A DNA stretch of 64,000 nucleotides from Timema cristinae (lineage: Eukaryota; Arthropoda; Insecta; Phasmatodea; Timematidae), in assembly GCA_039000515.1 (NCBI GenBank), contig JBCFYV010000100.1, positions 28,376,014 to 28,440,013 on the forward strand, given 5' to 3'. The notes beneath the pieces are model-generated. The model did no database searches. It saw only the letters and a list, made by a program, of their open reading frames with translations, and was not told where the DNA came from. Made by a program: the position numbers and the translations under genes. Each line of letters begins with the position of its first letter. Position 1 is the stretch's first letter. Below, in pieces: positions 36,118 to 47,871 of the stretch.

Positions 36118-37006
36118 TAGCTATAATAGTCATCGGTTTGTCTGAATACATTTAATATAAATGAAAGTTCAAATTAAAATATTGAACGTTACCCGTGTAG
36201 TATATATTTACCAAATAAACTATTTTTGACTAACTTTCGTTAATACGAATCAACCAAACTTTATTAACAGGTGATGATATCTCTTTAAATTTATTTTAGG
36301 ATCCCTGATTTAAATTTATTCTGTAGGCTAATTTATCTTTGGTTTTCAAGTTCAGATAATATATAAACGAGTTGTAATAATTAAAATAAGTTTTTATATA
36401 TATTATAATATATATATATATATATACTTTCTTAAAGTTTTAGGGTTTTAGATAATTGCGCTGCTTTTGAGTAGTGTCCATAGGATTTCACAAACTTTCA
36501 GCTTTATAAATACGTTGGAAGTACTTAAAATCTTCTCAACAGATTAATATTTATTAAAACAAGTTGTATTATAAAACAAATATTTCTTTGTATTTAAAAC
36601 TAAAGCGATACGTATGTTATTTGTATGTAAATTAGTTTGGTAACTGAGTGTTAATATAATAATGTTAGTCACACTGGTTAGTAATATTCAACATAATGGC
36701 GCTATATTTGTCATTTCTAGTTTCGACACTTCACTCGGAAAGCCCCCTAATATTGGGATACTACACACGTAGCAGCTTGTATTGCAGAGTGTATATTTGT
36801 AAAGTTTACAGGTTTCCCCGATGTTAAGAGACGACTAATTGAAATTGAAACACTTACATAATTCAACATTTTTATAGCAACATTAGGAGGGGAGAGATAG
36901 ATCAGTCGTGAGCCGTGAAGTGTTTACTAGGGTGGTTCAAAATGTGGTCCAACTATTCATTTATGAGATTGTTTATCTTTTAAAATTCTATGATATATTT
37001 CTTTAG
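36118..37006. other. AT-rich spacer with (TA)n
   Basis: No gene seen; (TA)n at about 36408-36427. Confidence 0.5.
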
Positions 37007-37244
37007 TGTCACGTCTTACTACCAGTTAGCCATAAGCCTATGTACTAATTACATTTATGTGTTGGGGATTAGGAAGGTTGAATTTAGAATAAATGTACCC
37101 ACATATTAGTGGAGGGAGAGTGGGAGGCAATTTAGGAAAAAACCTCAATACATCCAATCGAGATTCGAACCTTGATCTACCCATCATCGTCAGTCTAGTC
37201 TAGTGAGAGGGTAGCTCCTTAGACCATGCGGCCACCTAAGTGGG
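37007..37244 (-). mobile_element. SINE-C copy
   Basis: tcacgtcttactaccag, gattcgaaccttgatctacc, then cttagaccatgcggccacc (A box region reversed). Confidence 0.85.
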
Positions 37245-37300
37245 TAATAGTTTAAATTAAATAGTCTAATAAATATTTCTAAATAAAGAATATTTAAATT

Positions 37301-37466
37301 CACCTCTGACAAGACGTGTATTAATCAAATCTTGTGAATGTGGGGAATGCCAGGCCTCCACCGTGGTTCGGATCCCACGTTAAACTGTAGGTCTCCATTT
37401 CATCTCACAGCCACCCTATCATTAGTGTAAGTGCGTACAGCCCAAACGGGTAGTAAGACGTGGTGC

Positions 37467-37563
<97 letters not shown>
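37301..37563 (+). mobile_element. SINE-A2, 5'-truncated, long (AAT)n tail
   Basis: Starts at ttcacctctgacaagacg, about ten bases past the start point of the other two headless copies. Long A2 linker, 3' domain, then nearly 100 bases of (AAT)n (37467-37563). Confidence 0.92.
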
Positions 37564-39016
37564 TTAATGTTATAGATACTATTGAGAATAATTTAAAAAA
37601 ACATTGATTAACAACATATTCACTTCAATGGTTTAATAACATTCAGGGCCGCTTTGTCCGTGAATCACTTTTATAGTTAATTAAAATCCACTTAAAATAT
37701 TAATAAAAAGAAAGAAAAGAAAGAAGGGATATCGATTTAGGGACGGAGTGAGGTACCACTTATTTTTTATTATATCTTTCTCTTTTTTATTTTTTATTCT
37801 GTCTGGTATTGTATAACCATTTATTATTATCATTATTAATAATAAAGGAAATTGAATTGAAATAATAATAATAATTAGTATTATCATCATCACTTTTCCT
37901 CACGCATGGCGGGTTTATTTCTATTATACAGAATAAAACGGCGCAAATTTAAGTCTCACCCAGGGCTCATGAAACCCTTATGCTGGCCCTGTTTGGGGAG
38001 GAAGAAGGGGCATATTTAACGTTTCAAGACTTCGCATTATTGTGTATCACGCGAACTTTGAGGACTTTGCAAGTGGTCTTTTGTGGACTGCGTTTGACCT
38101 AGTTTCAAGGGGTAGGAAGGGGAATAGAGAGGGAAGGTTGACCTTACACACGCAGGCATGTAAGACACGACAAACATAAATGACGTACAGTGGGTTACGC
38201 CCATTGGTTTATGAGTGTGGGACATAAACAGGGTGAATAAAAATAAAAGGAGGGAGTGAAAATAATGTGAACCATTATTAAAGTCTATTATACTGGTTCC
38301 TTCACTAATTTTAGATTATTATTTTTCCTACTTAACGTCTCACCACTCTTCCAGGCTATCCACAAATCTGTTCTTATGGAGTCGAGGTGTAAAAGTTACA
38401 AATTAAATTAACTATCCCACGTTTTCGTGGAAGAAAAGAGAAATACCGCCAAGAAAAAAAAACGCCTGAGCACAACTTGGGGGGAGGGAGGGTTAAAACT
38501 TCTACGTATGCATCACCGATAAAAACGACAAGATGTGATTAAAACCTTATGTTTTTTGCGTGTCCACCTGTGAGGATAATAAAATAAATGTAAGATGTAC
38601 ACTTTAAAATATTGTACTGATGTGATGCTTTTATCACACTCCTCAACATAGAACTACGATTTTTCTCTTATACTTCTATGCTATTAAATATTATAAACTG
38701 ATTGTTAAAGGGAATAAAAACGGTAAATAAAGTATTTTAAATACATTTATGGTATTTAAATATTAGTATTGCAGAAAGTATAAATTGTTTCGATACATTC
38801 TCTAATATTCCTGAAACTCTCCATTTTCACTCATAAAAATAAAGACACTTGTTTTATAGTTAGTTTATATAACAAATGAATCCTTGATAGACCTAGATAT
38901 GGTTGTATAAAGGTGACCCTATGTGGTTGCCTAGGGTGCACAACTCCTAATGGCACATTCCAACAAAATACATTTGTGTAGTGTTTCAAAACTAATGAGT
39001 TAATATTTTATTTTTA
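37564..39016. other. Spacer, no gene seen
   Basis: Short ORFs only (37681-37893, 38037-38225). 37940-38220 is less AT-rich and unidentified. Confidence 0.45.
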
Positions 39017-39262
39017 CCGCTGCATCTTACTACCCATTTGGGTTATATGCTTATGTAATAATTACGTTAATGGTCTTACGGATTAGGAAGGTTATATTTA
39101 GATAAGTGTACCTGCATTCGCGTGAAGAGGGAGTTGATAACCATTTAGGAAATTTCACCCTAAATTACACCCGACCGGGATAGAACCCAAATCTCCCCGT
39201 ATTTTGTAGTTTAGCATCATGCGAAAGAATCATCTTAGACAATGCGGCCACAAAAGCAGGTT
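39017..39262 (-). mobile_element. SINE-C copy
   Basis: cttactacccatttgggtta, gtgtacctgcattcgcgtga, a decayed B box (gggatagaacccaaatctcc), and agacaatgcggccac. Confidence 0.82.
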
Positions 39263-40224
39263 AGATGCACATTAATCAAATAAACATTTATAATTTATGT
39301 ATATTACATATGGTAATAATAATAATAATGATAATAATAATAATGAAATGTTTTCAATATAAAACTGTATAAATAAATATGTTTGGAGAAAAATCCAGGA
39401 ATATCAATTATCCATACATAATATTAGTTGTATTTCAATATTATTTCACATTAAATAATGTTTTTTGATGATACAAGTATGCTTACATAGTTTCAGATCT
39501 ATGAAATAAAACCACGTTCTATTTGATTTCTAGAAAATCTAAATTTAATTCGTTTCACAACACAAAATCTATACCCCAACTATCATAAAAGTGTAGGTAA
39601 GTGACAGCGAGTAGAAGTTACCAGATGTACTCTCATGTATCTATTCGCCAAACCATTTGATCTGCAAGAACATATTGATTTGTTGTCACGTTTGGCCGTC
39701 AAAGCATCAACAACAAACAATTTGTTTTTAATTGTGTTTTTCTTTTAACCATTTTTGCATATAATGGTAGCTGTCATTTACCACACTCCTATGACGAATG
39801 TACTCTAAATAAATTGAATTAGGAAAAGTTATGTTCTATAAATATCAATGTAGTGCAGTATACTTTGTGCAAAATACCGGACCTATCAAAGCCATTACAC
39901 ACAGAGATGAAAACCTATAAAAAGAGTAGTTACACTAATTAAATTCTTTTAGTTAAATATTGACGTATTTCTTTGATGTTAACTTCAAGGACCTGACATT
40001 TTAGTTAATTCTTAGAACCAGTTTAATTAAAACATACTTTTTTGAGAGCATGTATTTTAACTTTATCTGTGTACGTGGTATTTATATTCTCTTTCTTAAC
40101 TTGAATTAAAATATATATGCCACTAAACATTTTAGGATGGAGTATTTATAATAGTAGTAAAATTATAACATACAAAAAATTATTTATAAAAAATTATCTG
40201 CGTCCTAGACACACATCAGGGCTA
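39263..40224. other. AT-rich spacer
   Basis: No gene seen; a short interrupted (AAT)n at about 39312-39346. Confidence 0.5.
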
Positions 40225-40226
40225 TA

Positions 40227-40251
40227 GAGGAGAGTAGGGTATTATGGAATA
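40227..40251 (+). repeat. Left TIR of Pogo-2
   Basis: Perfect inverted match to 43086-43110, preceded by the TA duplication. Confidence 0.95.
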
Positions 40252-40430
40252 GTCGGGAAATACGGAATACTCAGGTTTTAGTTCTGTTTAGTGCTACTAT
40301 CTCTCGGAAATAGCATGAACTACTTCAAAAGACTCCCATGATGCTCTACTGTGAGAGTTGACCGCCTGTTGCTGTTTAACTCTTCGCTATGGAACGAATT
40401 TTGTTTTGTGCTTCACAAGAATTTTTGCAG

Positions 40431-40938
40431 GTAAGCCTTCAAATATTTGTACTAACTACTACAATGTGACTTAAGCTTTAAGACTAAGCATAATGTACAC
40501 CTAAATAGTTGTAGTTTATTGTTATGAGATTGGTTTTTCAGTGACAGTATTTGTTCATCAGTTTTTAGGCTATCTGTCAAAGATGGCGTGTCGGGTATTA
40601 TGGAAAGCTAGGTATTCCATAATACCCGACATAAACAATATTGAAAAAGGTTGAAAAGTAGATTATCTTTTAATTTTGTTACTTTATATTCTAAACAATA
40701 TTTATGAAAAAAATCAAAATTAACGTCAGGCTAAATTAAAAAAACAAAGTTTAGTCTGTTATAAATTAATTGTAAGCCCACTGAGGTGTAAATATAAAAT
40801 TATTTTATTGCCATTTAAACAGTTGCCTACAGACTAAACCTGCAAGCCATTAGTTTTCTTGTATGTTTTGTTCGTTTTAAGTTTACCCCTCCCTTTTGTT
40901 AACTATAAGGGTTTTAAATCGTCTGAATTTTTTTTCAG
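40431..40938 (+). other. 5'UTR intron of the Pogo-2 transposase
   Basis: Donor TTGCAG|GTAAGC at 40430/40431 and acceptor TTTTTTTTCAG ending at 40938, two bases before the start codon. 508 nt. It contains the TIR-core palindrome. Confidence 0.7.
40590..40630. repeat. Palindrome of the Pogo-2 TIR core
   Basis: Perfect 16-bp arms GTCGGGTATTATGGAA and TTCCATAATACCCGAC with a 9-base centre. GGTATTATGGAA is shared with the TIR. Candidate internal transposase-binding site within the 5'UTR intron. Confidence 0.92.
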
Positions 40939-40940
40939 AT

Positions 40941-42797
40941 ATGCCTAAGAAGAAGAAAGATGAGGGAAAGAAGCGAAAACGTTGGTGTCCGAACCAGATG
41001 ACTTTGGCTATAGAAGCTGTTCGGGAGAAGAAGATGGGGTACCTCAAGGCGTCTAAGGAGTTCCAAGTTCCCAGAGCTTCTCTCTTCCGGCTTGCCAACA
41101 GTAATGAGAAAAGTGCCAAGGTAGCCGCCTCAACTACTCTAGGCCGTAAGCCAGTGTTTTCGAAAGAAATAGAAGATGAGTTACAGAAGTACTTAGTTGA
41201 GATGGAGGCAATGTTCTATGGACTAACCAAAAGGGAAGTATGCAATCTTGCCTACCAACTTGCAGTTCGCAATAACATTCCCCATCCATTTAAGGATGAA
41301 GCCGCAGGCAAAGATTGGTTCTATGCTTTCTTGAAAAGGAATCCAAAACTTTCAGTTCGTAAACCGATGGGTACATCCTTTGCCAGAGCCAGGGGGTTTA
41401 ATAAAGACGAATTTGATAAGTTTTTTGACCTGATCGACGTTGTTTTCAAAAAGCACAACTATCCTCCTAACAGGGTATTTAATGTAGATGAAACCGGTTT
41501 GCCTGTAGTTCAAAGTAAAATCCCTCGTGTAATAGGTCTGAAAGGGAAGAGACAAATCGGGTCCCTTACATCAGCTGAAAGAGGTTCCCTTGTTACCATA
41601 GTTCCTTGTATGAGTGCTGGAGGTGACTTCATACCACCATTAGTCATATTTCCACGTAAAAACATAAATGAACAGCTGCTTAGAGGTGCCCCGCCAGGAA
41701 CCATAGCCTCTTGTCACCCAAGTGGTTGGATACAAACAAACATCTTCACCAAATGGTTTAGACATTTCATTGATGTTGCAAAACCCTCAGCTGATTCACC
41801 TGTCCTGCTTTTCCTTGATGGACATGCAACCCACAAGAATAACATTGACGTTATCAACTTAGCTAGAGAAAATCATGTTACGATCATATGTCTGCCTCCC
41901 CACTCTTCACATAAAATCCAACCCTTGGACAAAACCTTCATGGGTCCATTAAAATCTCATTATAGTGAGGAAGTGAGATCCTTTTTACGGCACAGTTCAA
42001 GGCCCTTGAGTGTTTTTGATATGATGGAGCTATTTGGCAGGGCATACCTTAAAGTACAACGTGGGGACATTGCAGTTAATGGTTTCAAAGCGACTGGCAT
42101 TTATCCTGTCAATAGAAATGTTTTTAGCAGTGAGGATTTCATTGCTTCAACACTCACAGTTCCAAGGCCTGAAACAAGACCTATTGAACCAACACCTGCC
42201 CCCATTCCAAGTCCATCAACCCTTTATGATTCACCTCACACGTGTTCATCCAAAACTCCTGATGTGATTGTTCCTGTAAAGCCAAAGTCGACCAATCTTG
42301 TCCTTCCAATTCAGATTTCACCCCCACCTCCAAAAAAACATAAATCAAGTAGAGGCAGAAAAGCTGGTTCCTCCTCTATAATAACATGCTCTCCATATAA
42401 AAAAGAATTAGAGACCGGATTGGAAGAACAACAGACGAAGAAGGAACTCAAAGTTTTGAAAATACAAAAGAGAACAAAAGCTCAAAGACCCCCTGTTAAA
42501 AAATTAAACTTCAACCTCTCTTCTAAAGCCAGGCCTAAGGCGACTAATCCAACTAGAGATGACTCCAGCAACGATGAATCTTTCCATTCTGATGTGTCAT
42601 CTGTAATGGACTACATGCCACCAGGAAAAGAACCGGACAACAAAGACACTGAGTGCATCTTCTGTGATGGAAAATTCTCCGAATATTCCAAAGGGGAGAT
42701 TTGGATTCAGTGTTTAAGCTGCTCTTTGTGGGCTCATCTTGACTGTACAGGGGCAGAAAAGGCAGATTACGTGTGCGATTTCTGTCTATTTCCATGA
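40941..42797 (+). CDS. Pogo-2 transposase: psq/CENP-B DNA-binding, DDE_1, PHD finger
   Basis: 618 aa, intact. It cuts and inserts the element at TA. The start is the first ATG after the intron acceptor ([15 protein letters not shown]); the frame is open further upstream, but only through the intron. A Lys/Arg-rich N-terminus (possible nuclear signal) leads into a psq-type helix-turn-helix (about residues 15-55) and a CENP-B-type second DNA-binding domain (about 70-140). The catalytic core has D183 (NVDETG), D293 (LFLDGHATH) and D330 (HKIQPLD), a DD36D spacing. A low-complexity Pro/Ser/Lys linker follows (about 400-570). Residues 572-615 form a C4HC3 PHD finger: C572, C575, C591, C594, H599, C602, C612, C615. 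PHD fingers often bind histone H3 tails, so chromatin-guided targeting is possible but inferred. It is colinear with the broken Pogo-1 protein. Confidence 0.93.
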   Translation: MPKKKKDEGKKRKRWCPNQMTLAIEAVREKKMGYLKASKEFQVPRASLFRLANSNEKSAKVAASTTLGRKPVFSKEIEDELQKYLVEMEAMFYGLTKREVCNLAYQLAVRNNIPHPFKDEAAGKDWFYAFLKRNPKLSVRKPMGTSFARARGFNKDEFDKFFDLIDVVFKKHNYPPNRVFNVDETGLPVVQSKIPRVIGLKGKRQIGSLTSAERGSLVTIVPCMSAGGDFIPPLVIFPRKNINEQLLRGAPPGTIASCHPSGWIQTNIFTKWFRHFIDVAKPSADSPVLLFLDGHATHKNNIDVINLARENHVTIICLPPHSSHKIQPLDKTFMGPLKSHYSEEVRSFLRHSSRPLSVFDMMELFGRAYLKVQRGDIAVNGFKATGIYPVNRNVFSSEDFIASTLTVPRPETRPIEPTPAPIPSPSTLYDSPHTCSSKTPDVIVPVKPKSTNLVLPIQISPPPPKKHKSSRGRKAGSSSIITCSPYKKELETGLEEQQTKKELKVLKIQKRTKAQRPPVKKLNFNLSSKARPKATNPTRDDSSNDESFHSDVSSVMDYMPPGKEPDNKDTECIFCDGKFSEYSKGEIWIQCLSCSLWAHLDCTGAEKADYVCDFCLFP

Positions 42798-42836
42798 AGT
42801 ACTCATTATATTAAAGTTTTGGTTTTTCAAATTAGA

Positions 42837-42842
42837 AATAAA
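42837..42842 (+). promoter_or_regulatory. Polyadenylation signal AATAAA
   Basis: Forty bases past the transposase stop codon; the likely 3' end signal of the Pogo-2 transcript. Confidence 0.55.
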
Positions 42843-43085
42843 TAGGTTTCCTGTACTTTAGATGGCTTTTTCATTGTATAAACCTCGTATTCCTTACTAC
42901 CCGACTATTTCATATTACCCTCCGTTTGTTATATTTTTATTATTTTTATTTTTTATAAACAAGAAAATTAATAATAGTTTTTTACACATGTTAAAATTAA
43001 CTATAGTTAATTACAGGATGTGTTCATCTTGCTTTGGGGAGTTTTTACTAAGAAACAGTAAATTACATACAAAAAATGTAAATGG

Positions 43086-43110
43086 TATTCCATAATACCC
43101 TACTCTCCTC
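43086..43110 (-). repeat. Right TIR of Pogo-2
   Basis: Perfect inverted match to 40227-40251, followed by TA. Confidence 0.95.
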
Positions 43111-43119
43111 TACACGTTA

Positions 43120-43183
43120 TAATTACTGTAATGAGGTAAGGATGAGAAAGATGTAATTTGCGTGCCGGAGAGTGAAAAGCTTA

Positions 43184-43221
<38 letters not shown>

Positions 43222-43320
43222 TTACCTAATATCCTGCCGAGATTAGAACCCAAACTACCCGTCACAGGACGTTCATGATAAATCGCCCCGTGCCCATCGA
43301 TAGGAGTCACCACCATAAAA
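43120..43320 (-). mobile_element. SINE-like relic interrupted by (TA)n
   Basis: gagattagaacccaaactac resembles a reversed B box, and aatttgcgtgccggagagtg resembles the SINE body. (TA)n at about 43185-43220 lies between them. Confidence 0.35.
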
Positions 43321-43734
43321 GCAATTTGATCATTTTACATCATTTTACTAACTTTCTCCTATTAACTTCAAATATTATTTTCAAAAATATGTTTGAGTAA
43401 ACTACCCTGTGTGCCTCATAAAAACAAACATAACATCTTGTTAACCCAAGTGATAACACTTTATGTAATAAATCTAAAATCAAATTGTTAAAAAATATTT
43501 GAAGAAATTTAAATTTTAAAAATGTGTTAGCTATCTAAAAATTATTTGTTATTTATTAAAACTAAGAAATTATTCCTATTTATCATGAAAAACTATATTC
43601 CCATTTTGAATTGATCTTTGACATGATTTAAATAAACAAAACAATAACTTTTTGAATGTTCACTTGGAAAAGGATCAGAAACGTAGTTTACGTACTATGA
43701 AGTGATATAAATGGTATCCTACGCTATAAAATAT
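43321..43734. other. AT-rich spacer, no gene seen
   Basis: Nothing recognisable. Confidence 0.5.
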
Positions 43735-43945
43735 AGTACCTCCAGTGGTACACGATGTTTAGGGTGCTAGTCTTACAGTAATACTAGAATTCCAGTGACG
43801 TGGAAATTGAAGTTTTAGCTTGGACTAGGTGCGTTGGGGGTAATTAGTCATATGTAATTTATGTGTTTTTACATTCTCCCTCCACTCTGATGCAGTTAAT
43901 CTTCCTCTACCTAGCCTCTCATTACTAGTCCTATAAATTTATTGT
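43735..43945 (+). mobile_element. SINE-C-like relic
   Basis: Head-like agtggtacacgatgtttagg and a body with acattctccctccactctga. The B box is decayed. Confidence 0.4.
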
Positions 43946-43984
43946 TAAGGAAACAAACCCTAACATTATTATTTAGACGTATTG

Positions 43985-44186
43985 TTTGGCACATTGACTA
44001 AAAATGTTAGAGCGTTCAGTCCGGTTAAACGGTCAGTTCAGGGTTCGAACCCCAGCCAGGTATACTGAGCATATATTCACTACTCACCTTCACACAGATA
44101 CAGGTACTTCTTTGAGTTTCTACCTTTCGCATCCCTACCAAATTAGTGTAATTACATGCCGATAGTCCGGACGAGTATCAAGGCGT
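43985..44186 (+). mobile_element. SINE-D, a fourth tRNA-headed type
   Basis: A clear B box cagggttcgaaccccagcc near 44038 with an upstream head unlike A-C. The body (ctactcaccttcacacagat) differs from A-C, but the 3' part (aaattagtgtaattacatgc, then ccggacgagtatcaaggcgt) looks like a diverged form of the shared 3' domain. Confidence 0.6.
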
Positions 44187-44322
44187 GCTGCAGAAAAGAA
44201 AAACTAATCGTGGTAAATATTGAAGAAAATTCTGGGAACTCAAGAAGAAGAAGAAGAAGACAAAGAGCATTTGTGGTCTAAGTTCACTGACAAAATTAAC
44301 TGACCTGTCGTTAGACAGAACA

Positions 44323-44324
<2 letters not shown>

Positions 44325-44371
<47 letters not shown>
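44325..44371. repeat. (AAT)n microsatellite
   Basis: About 15 uninterrupted AAT units. Confidence 0.97.
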
Positions 44372-44372
<1 letters not shown>

Positions 44373-46195
44373 AACCTGAACAAAACTATAAATCAATTAA
44401 TGGTTTCAGAAATAATTTGATTCGTTCAACATAAACGTTGTTAGTAATTTAATCTAAGGAATGTGGATTAGGGAAGAGAAAGAAAGTAACTTATAGAATA
44501 TGTTACCGCATTAACATGGACAGGGCCTAGAAAAGCCCCCATTACCAAACTGATATCTTTACCAGGTGACACCGTATTAAACATCTTGAACTTAACAACT
44601 AACATTAAATACAAAAAAACATAAAATTAGATACCTTTGAATAGGATTTTAAAAAGGCACAAACTATAAGTCACCATCTGAGCTCCAACAAAAGCCTTGT
44701 GAGTTGTAAATACATCTAACTCTAATATAACTATATACCTCGACCAAATAATAAGACAGATTTTTAAAGTCAAATGTGGACATAATTTAATCAAATATTT
44801 TGACAAACGGGAAATTAATTTTCACATGTATAGTATATAATTTAAAAAAAGTTCCTATCATAGGTGAACCAACTAGAGACTTCGGAATAAAACAAGGCAT
44901 TTTTCAATTAATATATAATACAAATTGAAATTAGTGAAAGAAAAACTGTACTCTTGGTATTGTTATGTCAGTCATTCAAGTAAACAGAAAGTTTATATCT
45001 TTTTCTCATTTTTTGTCTGACAAGAAAGAATGCTTTTCGTTTAGGCGAAATGGCAAGAAAGAGGAGGTCGCATTAGCATTGTGATGCGTGTGACCCCCTT
45101 TTCTGGGATGAGGAAGCTTTTCTTCCATGGGTATCAATTCCTAGAAAGCTGCTCCAAGGCGCAAAGGGCTCTCACAAAGCCCGTCTCACCCCTTGCCCCG
45201 CTTTATCCGTCCCAACAAAGCTCTTCCTTGCCATGAGTCAAGCAGACAGGCATAGTATAGTGAAGCTGCCCTTGTCAATAGAGTTTTACTTCAGAGTAAC
45301 AAGCGTTTGACTTTCAAACACGCTCGCACGGTCGAACTATAGTGGAATCGTGGTAGAATGGTGGTTTTAGAACATATACAAAAATAAAAATGTTTGCCTT
45401 TAATTGTGAAGACATTGTAACTATAGGTACAGTGTTTAGCTGTTAATGGCATTCGTGAGAACGCATGAAGCGCCAAGTGGTGTAATTTTAAAGCTTCAAA
45501 GTGTTATAGTTGTCAAAAATTGTTGTAAAGATGTTCAGCCAAGATATCAGCGATATATATATTTGCTAACAGAAGTGACTTCTTCCTCAGTTCCTTTAAC
45601 CCCTCTTTCAAAATATCATGTTTAACTTTCTTCGACAAAATTATCGATATTTCTATATTTATTAATAATATTATTAATTTTTCATTTGAGTCATCAACAT
45701 CTAAACCATAAATATATTTTGAAATTATTTACATTGCGTTAAAACGATCATTTCATTATTATTATTTTTTTCTTCGAGACCAATTACATCGTAGTATATT
45801 AATTATATTTCAACGTTCCACCGTAAGTGGTCCTGTATTCTACTCTTCAATTAAAGCGATATATTATAGTAAAAGTACTGACAAGGATTGACATAGCACA
45901 TTGGCACATGCCCCCGAAGGCCAACTGTGATTGGCCCACACGATTCCTGCACTTGCCAACGACCTAACTAACACAAACCAGACTGCTGGACTCCTATTGG
46001 AGAAATAAATCTGTTGAGACAATTTCATTCATTACTCAAAATCTTGCAATTGTGTTGTGGTTTTGGATGTAACCCACAGCAAAAGAGGGATCAAGATCCT
46101 ATTTAATACCTTCTTGACCAAAAAATGAAAAAAAAAAGTTTGGTTTAATCGAATATTAAGATTGAACTCATCATCAATAGGTCATTAATCTTGCA
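44372..46195. other. Spacer; unidentified less AT-rich block
   Basis: 45040-45330 is noticeably less AT-rich with no ORF or repeat I recognise. The rest is AT-rich. Confidence 0.4.
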
Positions 46196-46199
46196 ATTT

Positions 46200-46620
46200 G
46201 TTTGCTGCAACTCTCTACTATTACCTATACAGGGCATTTTTACATATGTGTACCTTATTCTACCCACATCTCCCACTCTCTTATTCATGCGTTCCAGTCT
46301 GGTCGCCATCTTGATTTTGTCCCTTCTACATCTATAATTATCTTCGTCATATTATCATGGCTCAAAATATGGCCTAGCACTTTAAACACTATTTTTATGT
46401 GTACCTTTCCAAAGTCTCCTTTCATAATTAGCTTTTATCGGCACTTCTGTATTTGATACTATCTACATATATGATATCTTCAACATTATTCTGTACCACC
46501 ACATTTCAAATGCTTCTAATCTTTTCCTATTGGTTTCGCCAATGGCCCGTGTTTCATATCTGTAAAACGCAGACCTCCGTTGATTGAAGTGGTAGCCGGG
46601 CCAAAAAATCTCGTGAATAT
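46200..46620 (-). pseudogene. LINE reverse-transcriptase C-terminal fragment, second type
   Basis: Minus-strand islands read TRAIGETNRKRLEAFEMWWY (about 46550-46490, followed by RIMLKIS) and VLGHILSHDNMTKIII (followed by DVEGTKSRWRPDWN, about 46370-46290). These are the RRLEAFEMWCYRRML and LGHVLRH blocks of a different non-LTR retrotransposon lineage from those at 17.2 and 26.9 kb. The parts are joined by stops and shifts. The plus-strand ORF at 46202-46456 is its shadow. Confidence 0.75.
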
Positions 46621-46845
46621 GTCATTTAAGTTGTATTTAATTTTGATTTGTGTTTAGTTTAGGCCGTTCTTAGTGTTTATTTTTATTTTTTGTCATAATA
46701 AGACACAAACAAAAGGGTATTAGATTTAAATAGCTTGTCCCAGAACATCTAAAGTAAAAAAAATTGCGTGCTATAAAATAAATATTTACAATATTTAAAA
46801 TGATTGATTGCTCTTACAATGATTAAAGCTTGTTACTTTTTTTAG

Positions 46846-47043
46846 TATTGCGCCTTAATACTCATTTATAGTATACGACTATGTTCCAATTATTATAATC
46901 TGTTAGCGATTAGGAATTGAATTTAGAGCAAGTCAATTTAGAGAGAAAAAAAAATGACTGGGATCAAACCCCAATCTCCCCGTCATCGCCAGTCTAGTCT
47001 ATTGCAAAAGTGACGCCTTAGACCATGAGGTAACTGAAGTGGT
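46846..47043 (-). mobile_element. SINE-C copy, diverged
   Basis: gattaggaattgaatttaga, gggatcaaaccccaatctcc (B box reversed), gtctagtctattgcaaaagt and cttagaccatgaggtaactg. Confidence 0.75.
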
Positions 47044-47289
47044 TCTATGTTCAATTTACTTGTAGACTTAAATAAAATTATTCGATATCACATCAAACAG
47101 TTTAAAAATACAACATTTTTCCATGTCACTGGTCCCAAAAATGCATTTACGTTGGGGTTCTTTTTGTGTGTAAAGATTGTACTTCCTGCTTTATCATTGA
47201 TTCATTGATCTCATTACTAAATGTGACACAGTCTTCTTTTCTGTAATATAAGTCAAGACGTTACTTTTTACAATGTCATTGATCACGAC

Positions 47290-47621
47290 CAAGGCCATAG
47301 TCAAGGTTTTTTAGGGAGATTCAACCGCTCCCCCCCCCCTCCCCAAAATCTTATAAACAAAATATATATGACTTTATTTATAGTTCAAACGCTATCGAAA
47401 TTAGGGTATAAATACAAATTATGGGGATTTGTTATCGTAAAAAGCACTCCATAGAGCACTTCTAGAGGGGTTTAATATATATATATATATATATAATATA
47501 TATATTTAATATATATATATTTAATATATATATATATATATATAACTTATTATTTGCCTTCAGCAGCTAGGGTGTTATGTTTTCATAAAAAGCACTCCAT
47601 AGAGCACTTCTAGAGGGGTTT

Positions 47622-47671
<50 letters not shown>

Positions 47672-47837
47672 CTTATTCCTTGCCTTCAGCAGTTAGGGTG
47701 TTATGTTTTCATTAAAAGCACTCCATAGAGCACTTAAAGAGGTGTTTAATATATATAACTTACTCCTTGCCTTCAGCAGTTATGTTATCGTAAAAAGCAC
47801 TCCATAGATCACTTCTAGAGGTGTTTAATATATATAT

Positions 47838-47871
<34 letters not shown>

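Larger units (their letters stand above)
40227..43110 (+). mobile_element. Pogo-2: intact pogo/Tigger-like DNA transposon (2,884 bp)
   Basis: Flanked by TA (40225-40226 and 43111-43112). A 25-bp perfect TIR (40227-40251 and 43086-43110; starts GAGGAGAGTAGGGTATTATG). It encodes an unbroken 618-aa transposase, has a 5'UTR intron and an internal inverted pair of the TIR core (40590-40630). With identical TIRs and a complete reading frame it is the best candidate for an active element here. Confidence 0.93.

Noticed and set aside
44325..44371. CRISPR-like or other spaced-repeat arrays
   Set aside because: All arrays in the window are simple microsatellites or the two tandem arrays described; none has repeat-spacer structure.
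46202..46456. 84-codon plus-strand ORF
   Set aside because: It is antisense to the LINE fragment whose minus-strand islands (EAFEMWWY, LGHILSHDN) are recognisable.
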